Assembly (NCBI GenBank): GCA_003230535.1
Contig: QIEW01000245.1
Coordinates: 1 to 21,012 of the forward strand
DNA length: 21,012 nt
Direction of reading: 5' to 3'
Origin: a bacterium
GTDB lineage: Bacteria > SZUA-182 > SZUA-191
Below, in pieces: positions 8,279-14,898 of the stretch. The number at the start of each line of letters is the position of its first letter. Positions within the stretch are counted from its first letter, which is position 1. A model generated the notes under the pieces. It did no database searches. It worked only from the letters and a program-made list of their open reading frames with translations, and had not been told where the DNA came from. The translations under genes were made by a program, and so were the position numbers.

Positions 8279-8791
8279 CTAAAGTGTTATCAAATCTTCT
8301 GAATCTTTTATTCCGTCATCCGACGGCCATTGTAAATAGTATCCTAAACCGATCTTAAAGAGATCGATGATGCTTTCTTCTTCAATTTTCGCCAGATAAT
8401 AATCTGTCTCGAAGGCCATCTGAAACACTAATATCCCGGCTACTGCCTGGTTGTCGGTAGTGATGTTGCCGAATGCTTTCGGCTTTAGGGGTTCTATCTC
8501 CAGTCCTAAGTCCTGGAGCGTGAGCGCCTCTAAAATGCCTTGCAATATTGGATAAATTCCATGTCTCCGCTGCTTTTCATTTCGCAGGTTTTTAAATTTT
8601 ATAGTCAAATAGATGTTGATCCCTACGTTAAATCCATCTAAATCCGCTTTTCTGAATTCGCCGTCCTCGATATAGACATACACCGCCGGGTTGGCCTGGC
8701 CGGTTGCGCCGGATTTTACGGCAATCTCCCGGATGGACAATCCCTGTTGTTCTAATTTGTTTATGATTTTTTCTTCTATTTCAGCAAACAG
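8279..8791 (-). CDS. Mu gp37-like tail protein (DUF1834), probable CTG start
   Basis: The recognisable body matches the gp37/DUF1834 family: NVGINIYLTIKFKNLRNE, then GIYPILQGILEALTLQDLGL and AVAGILVFQMAFETDYYL. The first usual start codon in frame is TTG 8740, which would cut off the helix that normally opens this family. The frame is open upstream to the gp36 stop (8816-8818), adding LFAEIEEKIINKLEQQG. There is no ATG or GTG in that stretch. A CTG at 8791-8789 sits 8 nt after GGAGG and yields 170 residues, which I prefer. Alternatives are TTG 8740 (153 residues) or an ATA/ATC start. The gene lies between gp36 and gp38 as in Mu. Confidence 0.75.
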   Translation of the reverse strand: MFAEIEEKIINKLEQQGLSIREIAVKSGATGQANPAVYVYIEDGEFRKADLDGFNVGINIYLTIKFKNLRNEKQRRHGIYPILQGILEALTLQDLGLEIEPLKPKAFGNITTDNQAVAGILVFQMAFETDYYLAKIEEESIIDLFKIGLGYYLQWPSDDGIKDSEDLITL

Positions 8792-8805
8792 GAGGCCAGC
8801 CTCCT
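8790..8805 (-). promoter_or_regulatory. Shine-Dalgarno-sequestering hairpin at gp37 start
   Basis: In the mRNA strand AGGAGG, loop CTGG and CCTCCT form a perfect 6-bp stem. The left arm is the only strong ribosome-binding sequence for gp37, and the right arm reaches the proposed CTG start codon (8791-8789). Such a hairpin would restrict initiation unless ribosomes finishing gp36, whose stop is only 11 nt upstream, melt it. Structure is visible; regulation is inferred. Confidence 0.5.
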
Positions 8806-8815
8806 TTCTACTTTG

Positions 8816-9274
8816 CTAATAGTTATCCAAACTCCCGGATGTGCCGTCGGAAGTTTTGCCGGTAGAAAATGTTCTATCTGCTTTTGTCCGGCTGGATTTG
8901 ATTTGCTCAGTCCCCCCGGTGGGTTCAGGAAACACACCCAGGGTGATGGTACCTTTGGAGATGCTTTCCAGCATTTTAAGTGCGTATTTATACCGCTCCT
9001 GGCGCACAGGCGGCGTTTCTTCTTCGCTCGGGCAGCGTGAGTAGAGATTATAGACGGCTATGTCGACCGATAGTTTTTTTATGACCGCAGGCACCGTTGA
9101 AAATGGTACGGTGTATCGCCCCGCGCAATAAGCATCTATTTCGGCATCGGCGTCTGCGATTGCCTCAGTAACCCGCCCCTGATCCACGATGTTAAGCCCC
9201 TCGTCATCAGTGAGTTGAACTAAGCTCTCTAGGGAGATTAACTTTTTTATGTCTGCTTCGGTTGAATATGCCAT
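8816..9274 (-). CDS. DUF1320 protein, Mu gp36-like (head-tail region)
   Basis: 152 residues, the usual size. The N-terminus MAYSTEADIKKLISLESLVQL followed by TEAIADADAEIDAYCAGRYTVPF is the clear signature of DUF1320, and the domain ends with the SVDIAVYNLYSRC helix and RYKYALKMLESIS. The C-terminal tail is Ser/Thr/Gly rich. A TAGGA sequence lies upstream of the ATG. It is the first gene after the repeat-containing gap that follows the capsid genes. Gp36 is thought to act at the head-tail connector in Mu-like phages. Confidence 0.9.
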   Translation of the reverse strand: MAYSTEADIKKLISLESLVQLTDDEGLNIVDQGRVTEAIADADAEIDAYCAGRYTVPFSTVPAVIKKLSVDIAVYNLYSRCPSEEETPPVRQERYKYALKMLESISKGTITLGVFPEPTGGTEQIKSSRTKADRTFSTGKTSDGTSGSLDNY

Positions 9275-9325
9275 TTTTCCTACTCATGTTACGCAAATTA
9301 AAATACCGACCCTGGAAAGGTGATT

Positions 9326-9426
9326 TTAACCGCAGAGAACGCAGAGGTCATAGAGAGTAGGTCATTTTGCAACTCATTGAAAAACAATTAATTTATCCTC
9401 TGCGCTCTCTGTGTCATACGCGGTTA
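9326..9426. repeat. TTAACCGC-type inverted repeat, copy 1
   Basis: Left arm TTAACCGCAGAGAACGCAGAGG (from 9326) pairs with a right arm ending at 9426 whose reverse complement also begins TTAACCGC and contains GAGAGCGCAGAGG. The arms are about 30 nt, separated by about 40 nt. The element fills most of the 149-bp gap between the 66-residue gene and gp36. The stop codon of the upstream gene (9424-9426) is its outer TTA. Two relatives occur in this window. Confidence 0.85.
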
Positions 9427-9624
9427 ACAATTTATTGTTTTTGTAGATCGTCGATCTTTGCGTAAGGTGACTTGTTTAGTTTCTTTAGCTTCCAGCTCCT
9501 TGGCTATTTTGCCTAGCGCGTATTTTAAGGGGCTGGCTTCTGCGGCCGTTAATTCTATGGTTTTGCCGGGCTGATATAGTTTCCCGTTATGCTTTATTGT
9601 CCACAGACACTTATATTTTGCCAT
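9424..9624 (-). CDS. Small post-capsid protein (66 residues), function unknown
   Basis: Start chosen at ATG 9624 because GGAGG lies 6 nt upstream; a longer reading from 9657 would run through a hairpin arm. The protein (MAKYKCLWTIKHNGKLYQPG, then ELTAAEASPLKYALGKI) resembles small proteins encoded near capsid genes in many phages, with a strand-turn 'I.HNGK.Y.PG..IEL' pattern and a basic C-terminus. The TAA stop is formed by the edge of the adjacent inverted repeat. No catalytic motif. It is probably a virion or head-completion accessory, but this is inference from position. Confidence 0.65.
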   Translation of the reverse strand: MAKYKCLWTIKHNGKLYQPGKTIELTAAEASPLKYALGKIAKELEAKETKQVTLRKDRRSTKTINC

Positions 9625-9625
9625 C

Positions 9626-9736
9626 TTATCCTCCATGTCTAGTGGGCGGGAAACCAAAATCTTGGGAACCCAAACTTATGTAAGGCATCCCGCCCACTAA
9701 TTTAATGTTTGTATTTTCTAATTTTTTGGTTGCCAT
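9626..9736 (-). CDS. Possible 36-residue ORF after the major capsid gene
   Basis: ATG 9736 to TAA 9626: MATKKLENTNIKLVGG, then MPYISLGSQDFGFPPTRHGG. The stop lies one base before the ATG of the 66-residue gene and overlaps its ribosome-binding site, a spacing usual for real neighbours in this operon. The upstream GGAG is rather far (about 12 nt) from the start. The ORF contains both arms of a 12-bp inverted repeat, so it may simply be open by chance around a structural RNA element. I do not recognise the product. Confidence 0.35.
   Translation of the reverse strand: MATKKLENTNIKLVGGMPYISLGSQDFGFPPTRHGG
9640..9699 (-). other. Long hairpin downstream of the major capsid gene
   Basis: Perfect 12-bp arms TAGTGGGCGGGA (9640-9651) and TCCCGCCCACTA (9688-9699) enclose 36 nt that contain a second small stem (TTGGG..CCCAA, 9662-9673). 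It lies 89 nt after the capsid stop and ends only a few bases before the ribosome-binding site of the 66-residue gene. No T-run follows, so a standard terminator is not obvious. It could be an mRNA-stabilising or attenuating structure setting the high capsid/low downstream ratio, or a small mobile palindrome. Confidence 0.6.
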
Positions 9737-9787
9737 AAATTACATTGTCTCCACCCCCTTTTATTTTACTTTCTTGGTTTCTATCTG

Positions 9788-10726
9788 CTACGCAATAGCG
9801 TTTTCGATGAAGTAACCCACATCGGAGGCCACAATCTTTTCGTCGGTGTTCCAGGCTGTTATTATCAGATCGCCGCCTTTTATTCCCCGTTTAGGCTCCG
9901 GAATCCGCTGCGTCTGCATCTGCATCTCCTGGAAGGTCAGGCCGAAGGTAATGCTCCTGACCGATGGTCGCTGCACCACATGAAGCAATGCGCTATGTTT
10001 CCCCCACAGCTTGGCATACGAGGCGGTCTGCCCTTTCCTGGCGGTATTGTATTTTGACCGGCCTATTAGAACCTTTGAAATCTCAAACAGGTCCGCTAAA
10101 TCCTGGGCGGAGACGATCCCGCCTCTGGGCGCGACGCCGGTTCTTCCTTTTATTGCATCCAGGATTTTGGGATGTTTTCTTATCTGGGTAAACACCAAAC
10201 CGCCGAGCACCATCACATTAGGGCGGATGAACGCTGCATCCAGGCCGGTCAGAATATCATCCAACGGATTGGAGTTCGTCTCATCATTCCACTGGTCAGT
10301 TCCCGACAGAGTGACCTTATTGCCGACAGGGTAGCTGGCAGCCACAAATGCCAAATCGGCCACCCGTTTCTCCTGGGCCAGCCACAATAGGTTGCTTATG
10401 AATTCTGCGGCATCGACATCCGGATTTAGCGGCTGATCTGCGTTATCACGTTCCGCCCGGGACACGAAGTCGGAAAGGGCGTGATCCTTGACCGAGTAGT
10501 TACCGGTGGTGACCGAATAATCCACTTCATTGGCCTGCGATTTCGGGCCGATGGCATCGGATGGGATACGGAAACGCTCATCTTTGTTGTAAATGTAATA
10601 CACATCCGAGCGCTTATTGACCTTGAGCGGCGGCAGCACCTGATCCCAAATCAGCGCTTCATTACGATACTGAAGACTGATCTGGGATAAAACTGCATCT
10701 ACATGTATATCTTTTGGTTCCGGCAT
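9788..10726 (-). CDS. Major capsid protein
   Basis: 312 residues, similar to Mu gpT (about 305), in the position of Mu gene 34. Features seen: an N-terminal arm (DAVLSQISLQYRNEALIWDQVLP), a glycine-free long helix (ISNLLWLAQEKRVADLAFVAA), the segment RPNVMVLGGLVFTQIRKHPKILDAI, and the C-terminal beta stretch GGDLIITAWNTDEKIVASDVGYFI. These fit an HK97-fold shell protein. GGAGG lies upstream of the ATG with good spacing. It follows the decoration protein by 18 bp. The sequence looks closer to capsid proteins of environmental Mu-like prophages than to Mu T itself, but I cannot align it here. Confidence 0.85.
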   Translation of the reverse strand: MPEPKDIHVDAVLSQISLQYRNEALIWDQVLPPLKVNKRSDVYYIYNKDERFRIPSDAIGPKSQANEVDYSVTTGNYSVKDHALSDFVSRAERDNADQPLNPDVDAAEFISNLLWLAQEKRVADLAFVAASYPVGNKVTLSGTDQWNDETNSNPLDDILTGLDAAFIRPNVMVLGGLVFTQIRKHPKILDAIKGRTGVAPRGGIVSAQDLADLFEISKVLIGRSKYNTARKGQTASYAKLWGKHSALLHVVQRPSVRSITFGLTFQEMQMQTQRIPEPKRGIKGGDLIITAWNTDEKIVASDVGYFIENAIA

Positions 10727-10744
10727 ACTTATTACCTCCTTTTT

Positions 10745-11122
10745 TTATCCTTGGATTCTGCCGGGAGCCAACAGCGCGGTACCGATATCACCGGAGACGC
10801 CTCCCGTTCTCGAAAATCCGATTATGTTATTGTTTACTCCGGCGGCGGGAGCAGCGACTACGGCCTTGCCGGCGGCATCGCTCGTAAGCGGGTCACCATA
10901 GTCTATCGTTCCGCCGAACTCTACTTCCGTTATTCCCATTTCCATAATACGCACACGCTCGTTGTCGGCGGCGGCATGTTGCGCTACGCCCAAGAACTTC
11001 TCGCTTACAGCCGTAGCTTGAGCCGCATCATCCTCGTTTGTGCCTGGTTTTACTATCCTGCTAATGGCGACAGCGCCATCAGCCAGGTATTCTTTCTCTA
11101 AGATTGGGTTTGTTCCTTGCAT
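10745..11122 (-). CDS. Capsid decoration (cement) protein, DUF2190-like
   Basis: 125 residues, rich in Ala, Gly and Val, with predicted beta structure. The patterns NPILEKEYLADGAVAISRIVK, then SEKFLGVAQHAA and GDPLTSDAAGKAVVAAPAAG, and the end GDIGTALLAPGRIQ, are typical of capsid cement proteins encoded just before the major capsid gene. The start follows the protease stop by 2 nt, with a G-rich ribosome-binding sequence formed by the last protease codons. The product would bind the outside of the expanded shell. Confidence 0.75.
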   Translation of the reverse strand: MQGTNPILEKEYLADGAVAISRIVKPGTNEDDAAQATAVSEKFLGVAQHAAADNERVRIMEMGITEVEFGGTIDYGDPLTSDAAGKAVVAAPAAGVNNNIIGFSRTGGVSGDIGTALLAPGRIQG

Positions 11123-11124
11123 GT

Positions 11125-11718
11125 CTACCCCCTTGCTAATTTTAAATATTCGGCTGCCAGGCCGGGATTTTCGGCCTGGACATCATTAAGCGCCTGGCTG
11201 AACCTTAAGGTTTTGTCGGCGGCCATTTTTTTCTTGGTCATCGCTAACAACTTCTCTGTAGCGTTGCCGCCACCGGTATTCTTGTCGCGTCCGGCGGTTT
11301 CCGAAAATTCTATGACCTTGGGCAGTCCCTCTAAAAAACCCTTGAACCATGCCAGCCGGCTCTCCTTCTTTTCGGATGAAAATTCTATAGTCTCCTCCTG
11401 ATCAAGTGCGGCCATGAATTCCGCCAGCCCCGCCTTTTGCCAGGCCGGGAGGGCATTGCCCTCTTTTATCATCCTCTCGCAGTATGCTTTTACTTCGCCA
11501 GCTTTGCGCTCGGCCCGCTCCTTTTTCTGCCGCTCCGCAAACTCGGCAGCGGCTTCGGCCTTGGCCTTCTCTGCGGCGGCATGGGCTGCGGCGGCCTCCC
11601 GGGCCTTTACTTCCGCCTCCGAAAATGTGACCGGCTGATTTCCGCCTTGAAATTCAGTCTCTGGAATTTCATCCACGGCCTTATTGAAGGCGTTTTTAAA
11701 CTTGTCTTTTAAGCTCAT
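11125..11718 (-). CDS. Scaffold protein from internal start, Mu Z-like
   Basis: Inside the protease gene the codon for Met153 (11718-11716) is preceded by GGAGGAAAAGCAT, a strong Shine-Dalgarno with correct spacing. It begins MSLKDKFKNAFNKAVDEIPE and gives 197 residues covering exactly the coiled scaffold part. This is the known Mu I/Z arrangement, in which the protease and a separate scaffold share a C-terminus. The start signal is seen directly; production of the short form is inferred. Confidence 0.7.
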   Translation of the reverse strand: MSLKDKFKNAFNKAVDEIPETEFQGGNQPVTFSEAEVKAREAAAAHAAAEKAKAEAAAEFAERQKKERAERKAGEVKAYCERMIKEGNALPAWQKAGLAEFMAALDQEETIEFSSEKKESRLAWFKGFLEGLPKVIEFSETAGRDKNTGGGNATEKLLAMTKKKMAADKTLRFSQALNDVQAENPGLAAEYLKLARG

Positions 11719-12174
11719 ATGCTTTTCCTCCTGTGCGGGTGGTATTGCACCCTCTTGTGTTATTGTATCTGAAAATTCTATCTTTACGCTTTCGATTTCA
11801 GAGAATTCAACATCGGCCAGGCCGGAAACCGCCGGAGCGACTGCGCCCAAGAACCCGATATGCCGGAGTTTTAGGTCTGGAGAAAGCGATATAGAACGCT
11901 TTGGAAACATGCGGTTTTTGACCATCTTTGCAAATTCCGGTACTACGTTTTTGACTTGTGCCCATAATTTATCACCATCTAGTTTGAGCGCCTGTACCCA
12001 GCCGTAGGCCGGGGCATTGGTCTTGGGATGCCCGATCACCAGCGGCGCTTCCTGCTCGCTTGGGTTATATCGTGCCACTATATTTCTAAGGTCAGCCGCC
12101 GTCCATTCCCGTGTATGGCCGCCGGAATCCGTCCAAGCGCCGGTCTTGAAAATCGCTATCCATTTCCCATTCAT
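11125..12174 (-). CDS. Prohead protease, Mu I-like, with fused scaffold region
   Basis: 349 residues, like Mu gpI (about 360). The N-terminal domain (1-~125) matches Mu-like proteases: TGAWTDSGGHTREWTAADL, APLVIGHPKTNAPAYGWV with candidate catalytic His49, and MFPKRSISLSPDLK with candidate nucleophile Ser94 or Ser96. The C-terminal part (153-349) is a charged Ala/Glu/Lys-rich coiled region typical of scaffolds. GAGGAGG precedes the ATG. In Mu the scaffold (Z) is made from an internal start of the same frame, and such a start is present here at residue 153. It would process the prohead during maturation. Confidence 0.9.
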   Translation of the reverse strand: MNGKWIAIFKTGAWTDSGGHTREWTAADLRNIVARYNPSEQEAPLVIGHPKTNAPAYGWVQALKLDGDKLWAQVKNVVPEFAKMVKNRMFPKRSISLSPDLKLRHIGFLGAVAPAVSGLADVEFSEIESVKIEFSDTITQEGAIPPAQEEKHMSLKDKFKNAFNKAVDEIPETEFQGGNQPVTFSEAEVKAREAAAAHAAAEKAKAEAAAEFAERQKKERAERKAGEVKAYCERMIKEGNALPAWQKAGLAEFMAALDQEETIEFSSEKKESRLAWFKGFLEGLPKVIEFSETAGRDKNTGGGNATEKLLAMTKKKMAADKTLRFSQALNDVQAENPGLAAEYLKLARG

Positions 12175-12185
12175 ATATCCTCCTC

Positions 12186-12680
12186 TTATGTTTCCAAAAG
12201 ATAATCCTTCAATTCCTCTTCAATCTCCCGCCAATCCTCATCCTGGAGCATCATGAACGGCCTGGCGGGTATGCCGGATACGCCGCGTTGTACCTCGCGG
12301 CTGCCCAGCGTTGACCGCCTGCCCATCGCTTCCCGTCCGAAATGATGCGCCGCCGAATATTTTTTTAGGGCGCTTAGCGTCACGCCGGCTGAAAATACCC
12401 GGTAGCTGATCGAGCCTTGCAGTCCGCCGGCGGTTCCCCGCCGCACCAATATTTTCCCCGGCCATTTACCTGTCTTTTCCCGTTGTTTTATAGTGGATGG
12501 CGCTAAAGCTTTCCATTTCTCAGGGCGCCCGCCTTCCTCGAAATTCCGCTGGATAGATGCTTGGACTATTTCGCCGATAGTTGCCAGCACAGGCCCTAAG
12601 TTTTTTGTCCGACGATAAATGCGCCGCATCAACCAGCTTACTTCACGATCTTCTACGCTTATACTAGCCTCAATTGGCAT
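12186..12680 (-). CDS. Virion morphogenesis protein, Mu gp31 (G)-like
   Basis: 164 residues, the family size. Typical features are the helix RRTKNLGPVLATIGEIVQASIQ, the FEEGGRPEKWKALAPSTIKQR motif, the RRGTAGGLQGSI strand and the end segment IPARPFMML followed by a helix. This is the gpG/tail-completion (Phage_tail_S) signature. It lies between the portal-F gene and the protease, as Mu G does. A GAGG sequence sits before the ATG. A palindromic 23-bp element lies 12 nt upstream of its start. Likely role: head-tail joining or tail completion. Confidence 0.88.
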   Translation of the reverse strand: MPIEASISVEDREVSWLMRRIYRRTKNLGPVLATIGEIVQASIQRNFEEGGRPEKWKALAPSTIKQREKTGKWPGKILVRRGTAGGLQGSISYRVFSAGVTLSALKKYSAAHHFGREAMGRRSTLGSREVQRGVSGIPARPFMMLQDEDWREIEEELKDYLLET

Positions 12681-12692
12681 CTTGTCCTCGTT

Positions 12693-12715
12693 ATGGCTTC
12701 AGGTTCTACCTGGTT
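12693..12715. repeat. CCAGGT palindromic element, copy C (before gpG)
   Basis: Core TCAGGTTCTACCTGG (12699-12713) with flanks ATGGCT and TT. It differs from copy B by one base in 23. It overlaps the stop codon of the portal-F gene (12714-12716) and ends 12 nt before the gpG-like ATG. In RNA it forms a CAGGT/ACCTG stem with a short loop. Confidence 0.75.
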
Positions 12716-14852
12716 ATGCCGCCAGCGGCAATTTTTCGAAGCCTTTATCGGGCTCGATCCCCAATACGGGATTCTCTTCAATCTGCCAGCCGTATCGCTG
12801 TAACTCACGGGCCGAAACGGTCTCTACGTAGCAGCGACAATTGAAGCCATTCGGCGGATACCATTTTCCCCAAATTTCATGATCCGCCGGATAAACTTTC
12901 CCGTTCATGGCGGCATGTTCCGGCCTAGTAACATTGTCCATCACCGCTACATAACGCCAATATGGCCGGAGCCTTTTGACCGTCGCCGACTGCATCTGCT
13001 GATAACGTCCGGCCTGATAAGCTGATTGCATATTGGTGCGGTAAATGGTTTCGATCCGGTACGGCTTCAGCCTGGTTATACCTTTTTTGCCCAGAATCTT
13101 TTTAAAGTTTTTCTTGAAGTCACGGAAGGTCTCGCCCTTTTCCATGTTCCGGAGTATTTCTTGCTTGACATTCTCCAGGAGGCTCTCCTGGGTAAAGCCG
13201 GCGATGGTGAACGCCCGTTCCTGGAACCATTCCACCGCTTCACGGAACGGCAGCCCCGGCCCCCACAGGGCGGAGCCCCGGGCCGTTACTGCTATACCTA
13301 TTGCGGTATCCTTGGCATCGGCCATTTCAATGGGCTCATTTTGCCTGACTTCTTCCAGAACTGAATCACTTCCGATTCGGTTAGTTTTCAGCATTGCATC
13401 AGCAACATGACCGGCAAAATCACCCAGAAGCTCTACCCCGGGCATTGTTAACAGCGCTTTCGCTTCGTCATATGAGACCGCGCTCTGTATTACACCAGCT
13501 ATCGCCTGATTTAATTTTTCTAAGAACGGTATGGCATCCAGGACGGCTTTTTCAACCGCGCCATCAACCTGCCCCTGGGCTACTTCTGCCGGATTACCAC
13601 CGTGTGGATGGAAAGTTTTTTTTTCAGCGAATTCGGAGGCTTCTATTTCCTCCGGCGGCGGTTGTGATTGCGGCGGTGAAACTAAATTTTGCTTCTTTTC
13701 CGGTTTCGGAATGTTATAGGTATCATAAAAATACTCCTCTGCTACGGGCAGGCCGATTTCACGGACTATTATCTTGTCGCGCTCGGCCAGCGGTTTCAGA
13801 TCCTTTTCCTGTTCCGTCCGGATCCAGATTTTTGGATATTTTTTTACCGCTGGATAGTTGTAATCAACTATCCAGCGGATAAGGGTTTCGTTTTGGCATT
13901 CGCAGAGCAGATCTGAATCTGCTTTCACTATCTCTTGGCGTACATCATCATGGGTCTTGCTGGCGGCATACGCCCCGCCGGTCTCCCCCACCTCGGTAGT
14001 GAGCGTCTGGCCCAAAACTACCTTAGAAAGGTCGGCGTTCATGAACTCGCACAGGTCTTTGTAGACATCCTGGGAATTGCTGCGTTTAATTTCGAGCAGC
14101 TCCACCAGCATGTTTTCCGGGATGATAATTCCGGCTTCCTGCTGGATAGCTTCCAAGGTCTCCAGGAGCTTTTCCTGGTCAGTCTGTTTGGTGCCCGCCG
14201 GATATTTCCCTATGGCGGTCGGGCTGCCGAATTTTTCGGCGAATATCACCCAAAATTTTATGCCGTGTTTTTTGAACCAGATCGGCCACCACAACTTTTG
14301 ACCCAGGCCGACACCGTATGGATTGTCGGATGAGCCATACGTGAAGGTGAGAAATTTCCTGTCCGGTACGATCTCACCATCGATCATGTTCTGCGGCGTC
14401 AATAACCTTAGTTTCCGGTCGGTGGTGAATATGAACCGCCGGGGATGTTTGGCGAGCAGCTTTTTGATCCCAATCTGCCCCTCGGAGTAGTCCCACATCA
14501 CCTCACATGCATAGTAGCCGTAGAGTATGGCTTGGAGGAGTTCCTGTCTGGCCTGGTCATGATTACAGCCCCGCAAGACTTCGGCCACAAAATCCGCTAT
14601 TTTCTGATCCTCAGCGCTATCGGTAGCGGGCTCAATCTGCCATTCTTTCCCCACGACCGCCAGATAGCGCGTCTGAAGGACACTTGCAGCATGGGGATCA
14701 CGCGCTACCTCATCATAGAGCTGCAAGCCTTTCCCGCCGGATTCGGTGCGCAGCACCGGGTCGGGGTTCTCCAGACGTTTTAAATAGCCCGCAAAGATAT
14801 CTACATCTTTTTCGGTGGTGGCAATTTCATTTAATTTAGGCTTCTTTTTCAT
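12714..14852 (-). CDS. Portal protein (DUF935, Mu gp29) fused to Mu F-like head morphogenesis protein (gp30)
   Basis: 712 residues in one uninterrupted frame; in Mu these are two genes. Residues 1-385 are a DUF935 portal: RDPHAASVLQTRYLAVVGKEW, HPRRFIFTTDRKLRLLTPQN, FAEKFGSPTAIGKYPAGT, and LGQTLTTEVGETGGAYAASK. A proline-rich linker (386-405) leads to the helical C-terminal part of DUF935 (about 425-495). Residues about 530-690 are the SPP1 gp7/Mu F-type minor head domain: RIETIYRTNMQSAYQAGRYQ, then RYVAVMDNVTRPEHAAMNGK and the final NGFNCRCYVETVS. No good Shine-Dalgarno precedes ATG 14852; a palindromic element does. The portal forms the DNA entry ring and the F domain helps head assembly. 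Confidence 0.93.
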   Translation of the reverse strand: MKKKPKLNEIATTEKDVDIFAGYLKRLENPDPVLRTESGGKGLQLYDEVARDPHAASVLQTRYLAVVGKEWQIEPATDSAEDQKIADFVAEVLRGCNHDQARQELLQAILYGYYACEVMWDYSEGQIGIKKLLAKHPRRFIFTTDRKLRLLTPQNMIDGEIVPDRKFLTFTYGSSDNPYGVGLGQKLWWPIWFKKHGIKFWVIFAEKFGSPTAIGKYPAGTKQTDQEKLLETLEAIQQEAGIIIPENMLVELLEIKRSNSQDVYKDLCEFMNADLSKVVLGQTLTTEVGETGGAYAASKTHDDVRQEIVKADSDLLCECQNETLIRWIVDYNYPAVKKYPKIWIRTEQEKDLKPLAERDKIIVREIGLPVAEEYFYDTYNIPKPEKKQNLVSPPQSQPPPEEIEASEFAEKKTFHPHGGNPAEVAQGQVDGAVEKAVLDAIPFLEKLNQAIAGVIQSAVSYDEAKALLTMPGVELLGDFAGHVADAMLKTNRIGSDSVLEEVRQNEPIEMADAKDTAIGIAVTARGSALWGPGLPFREAVEWFQERAFTIAGFTQESLLENVKQEILRNMEKGETFRDFKKNFKKILGKKGITRLKPYRIETIYRTNMQSAYQAGRYQQMQSATVKRLRPYWRYVAVMDNVTRPEHAAMNGKVYPADHEIWGKWYPPNGFNCRCYVETVSARELQRYGWQIEENPVLGIEPDKGFEKLPLAA

Positions 14853-14871
14853 GGCATTTTTTATACTATTA

Positions 14872-14894
14872 ATGGCTCCAGGTTCTACCTGGTT
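14872..14894. repeat. CCAGGT palindromic element, copy B (before portal)
   Basis: Core CCAGGTTCTACCTGG (14878-14892), a perfect 6-bp inverted repeat around TCT, within the conserved 23 bp. It lies 4 nt after the terminase stop and 19 nt before the portal-F ATG. The portal gene has no other clear initiation signal. Confidence 0.75.
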
Positions 14895-14898
14895 GGCA

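Noticed and set aside
8816-8818. Possible recoding of TAG, since gp36 ends in TAG and gp37 follows in the same frame without ATG, and the chaperone TAG is followed by open frame
   Set aside because: Several well-delimited genes (major capsid at 9788, protease at 11125, gp37 at 8279, holin-like at 17788) end in TAG at sensible positions with a new start immediately after, so TAG works as a normal stop here.
9326-9426. CRISPR-like interpretation of the CAGAG-rich repeats
   Set aside because: The motif repeats are short, about 10 bp apart and arranged as inverted arms; there are no unique spacers of regular length.
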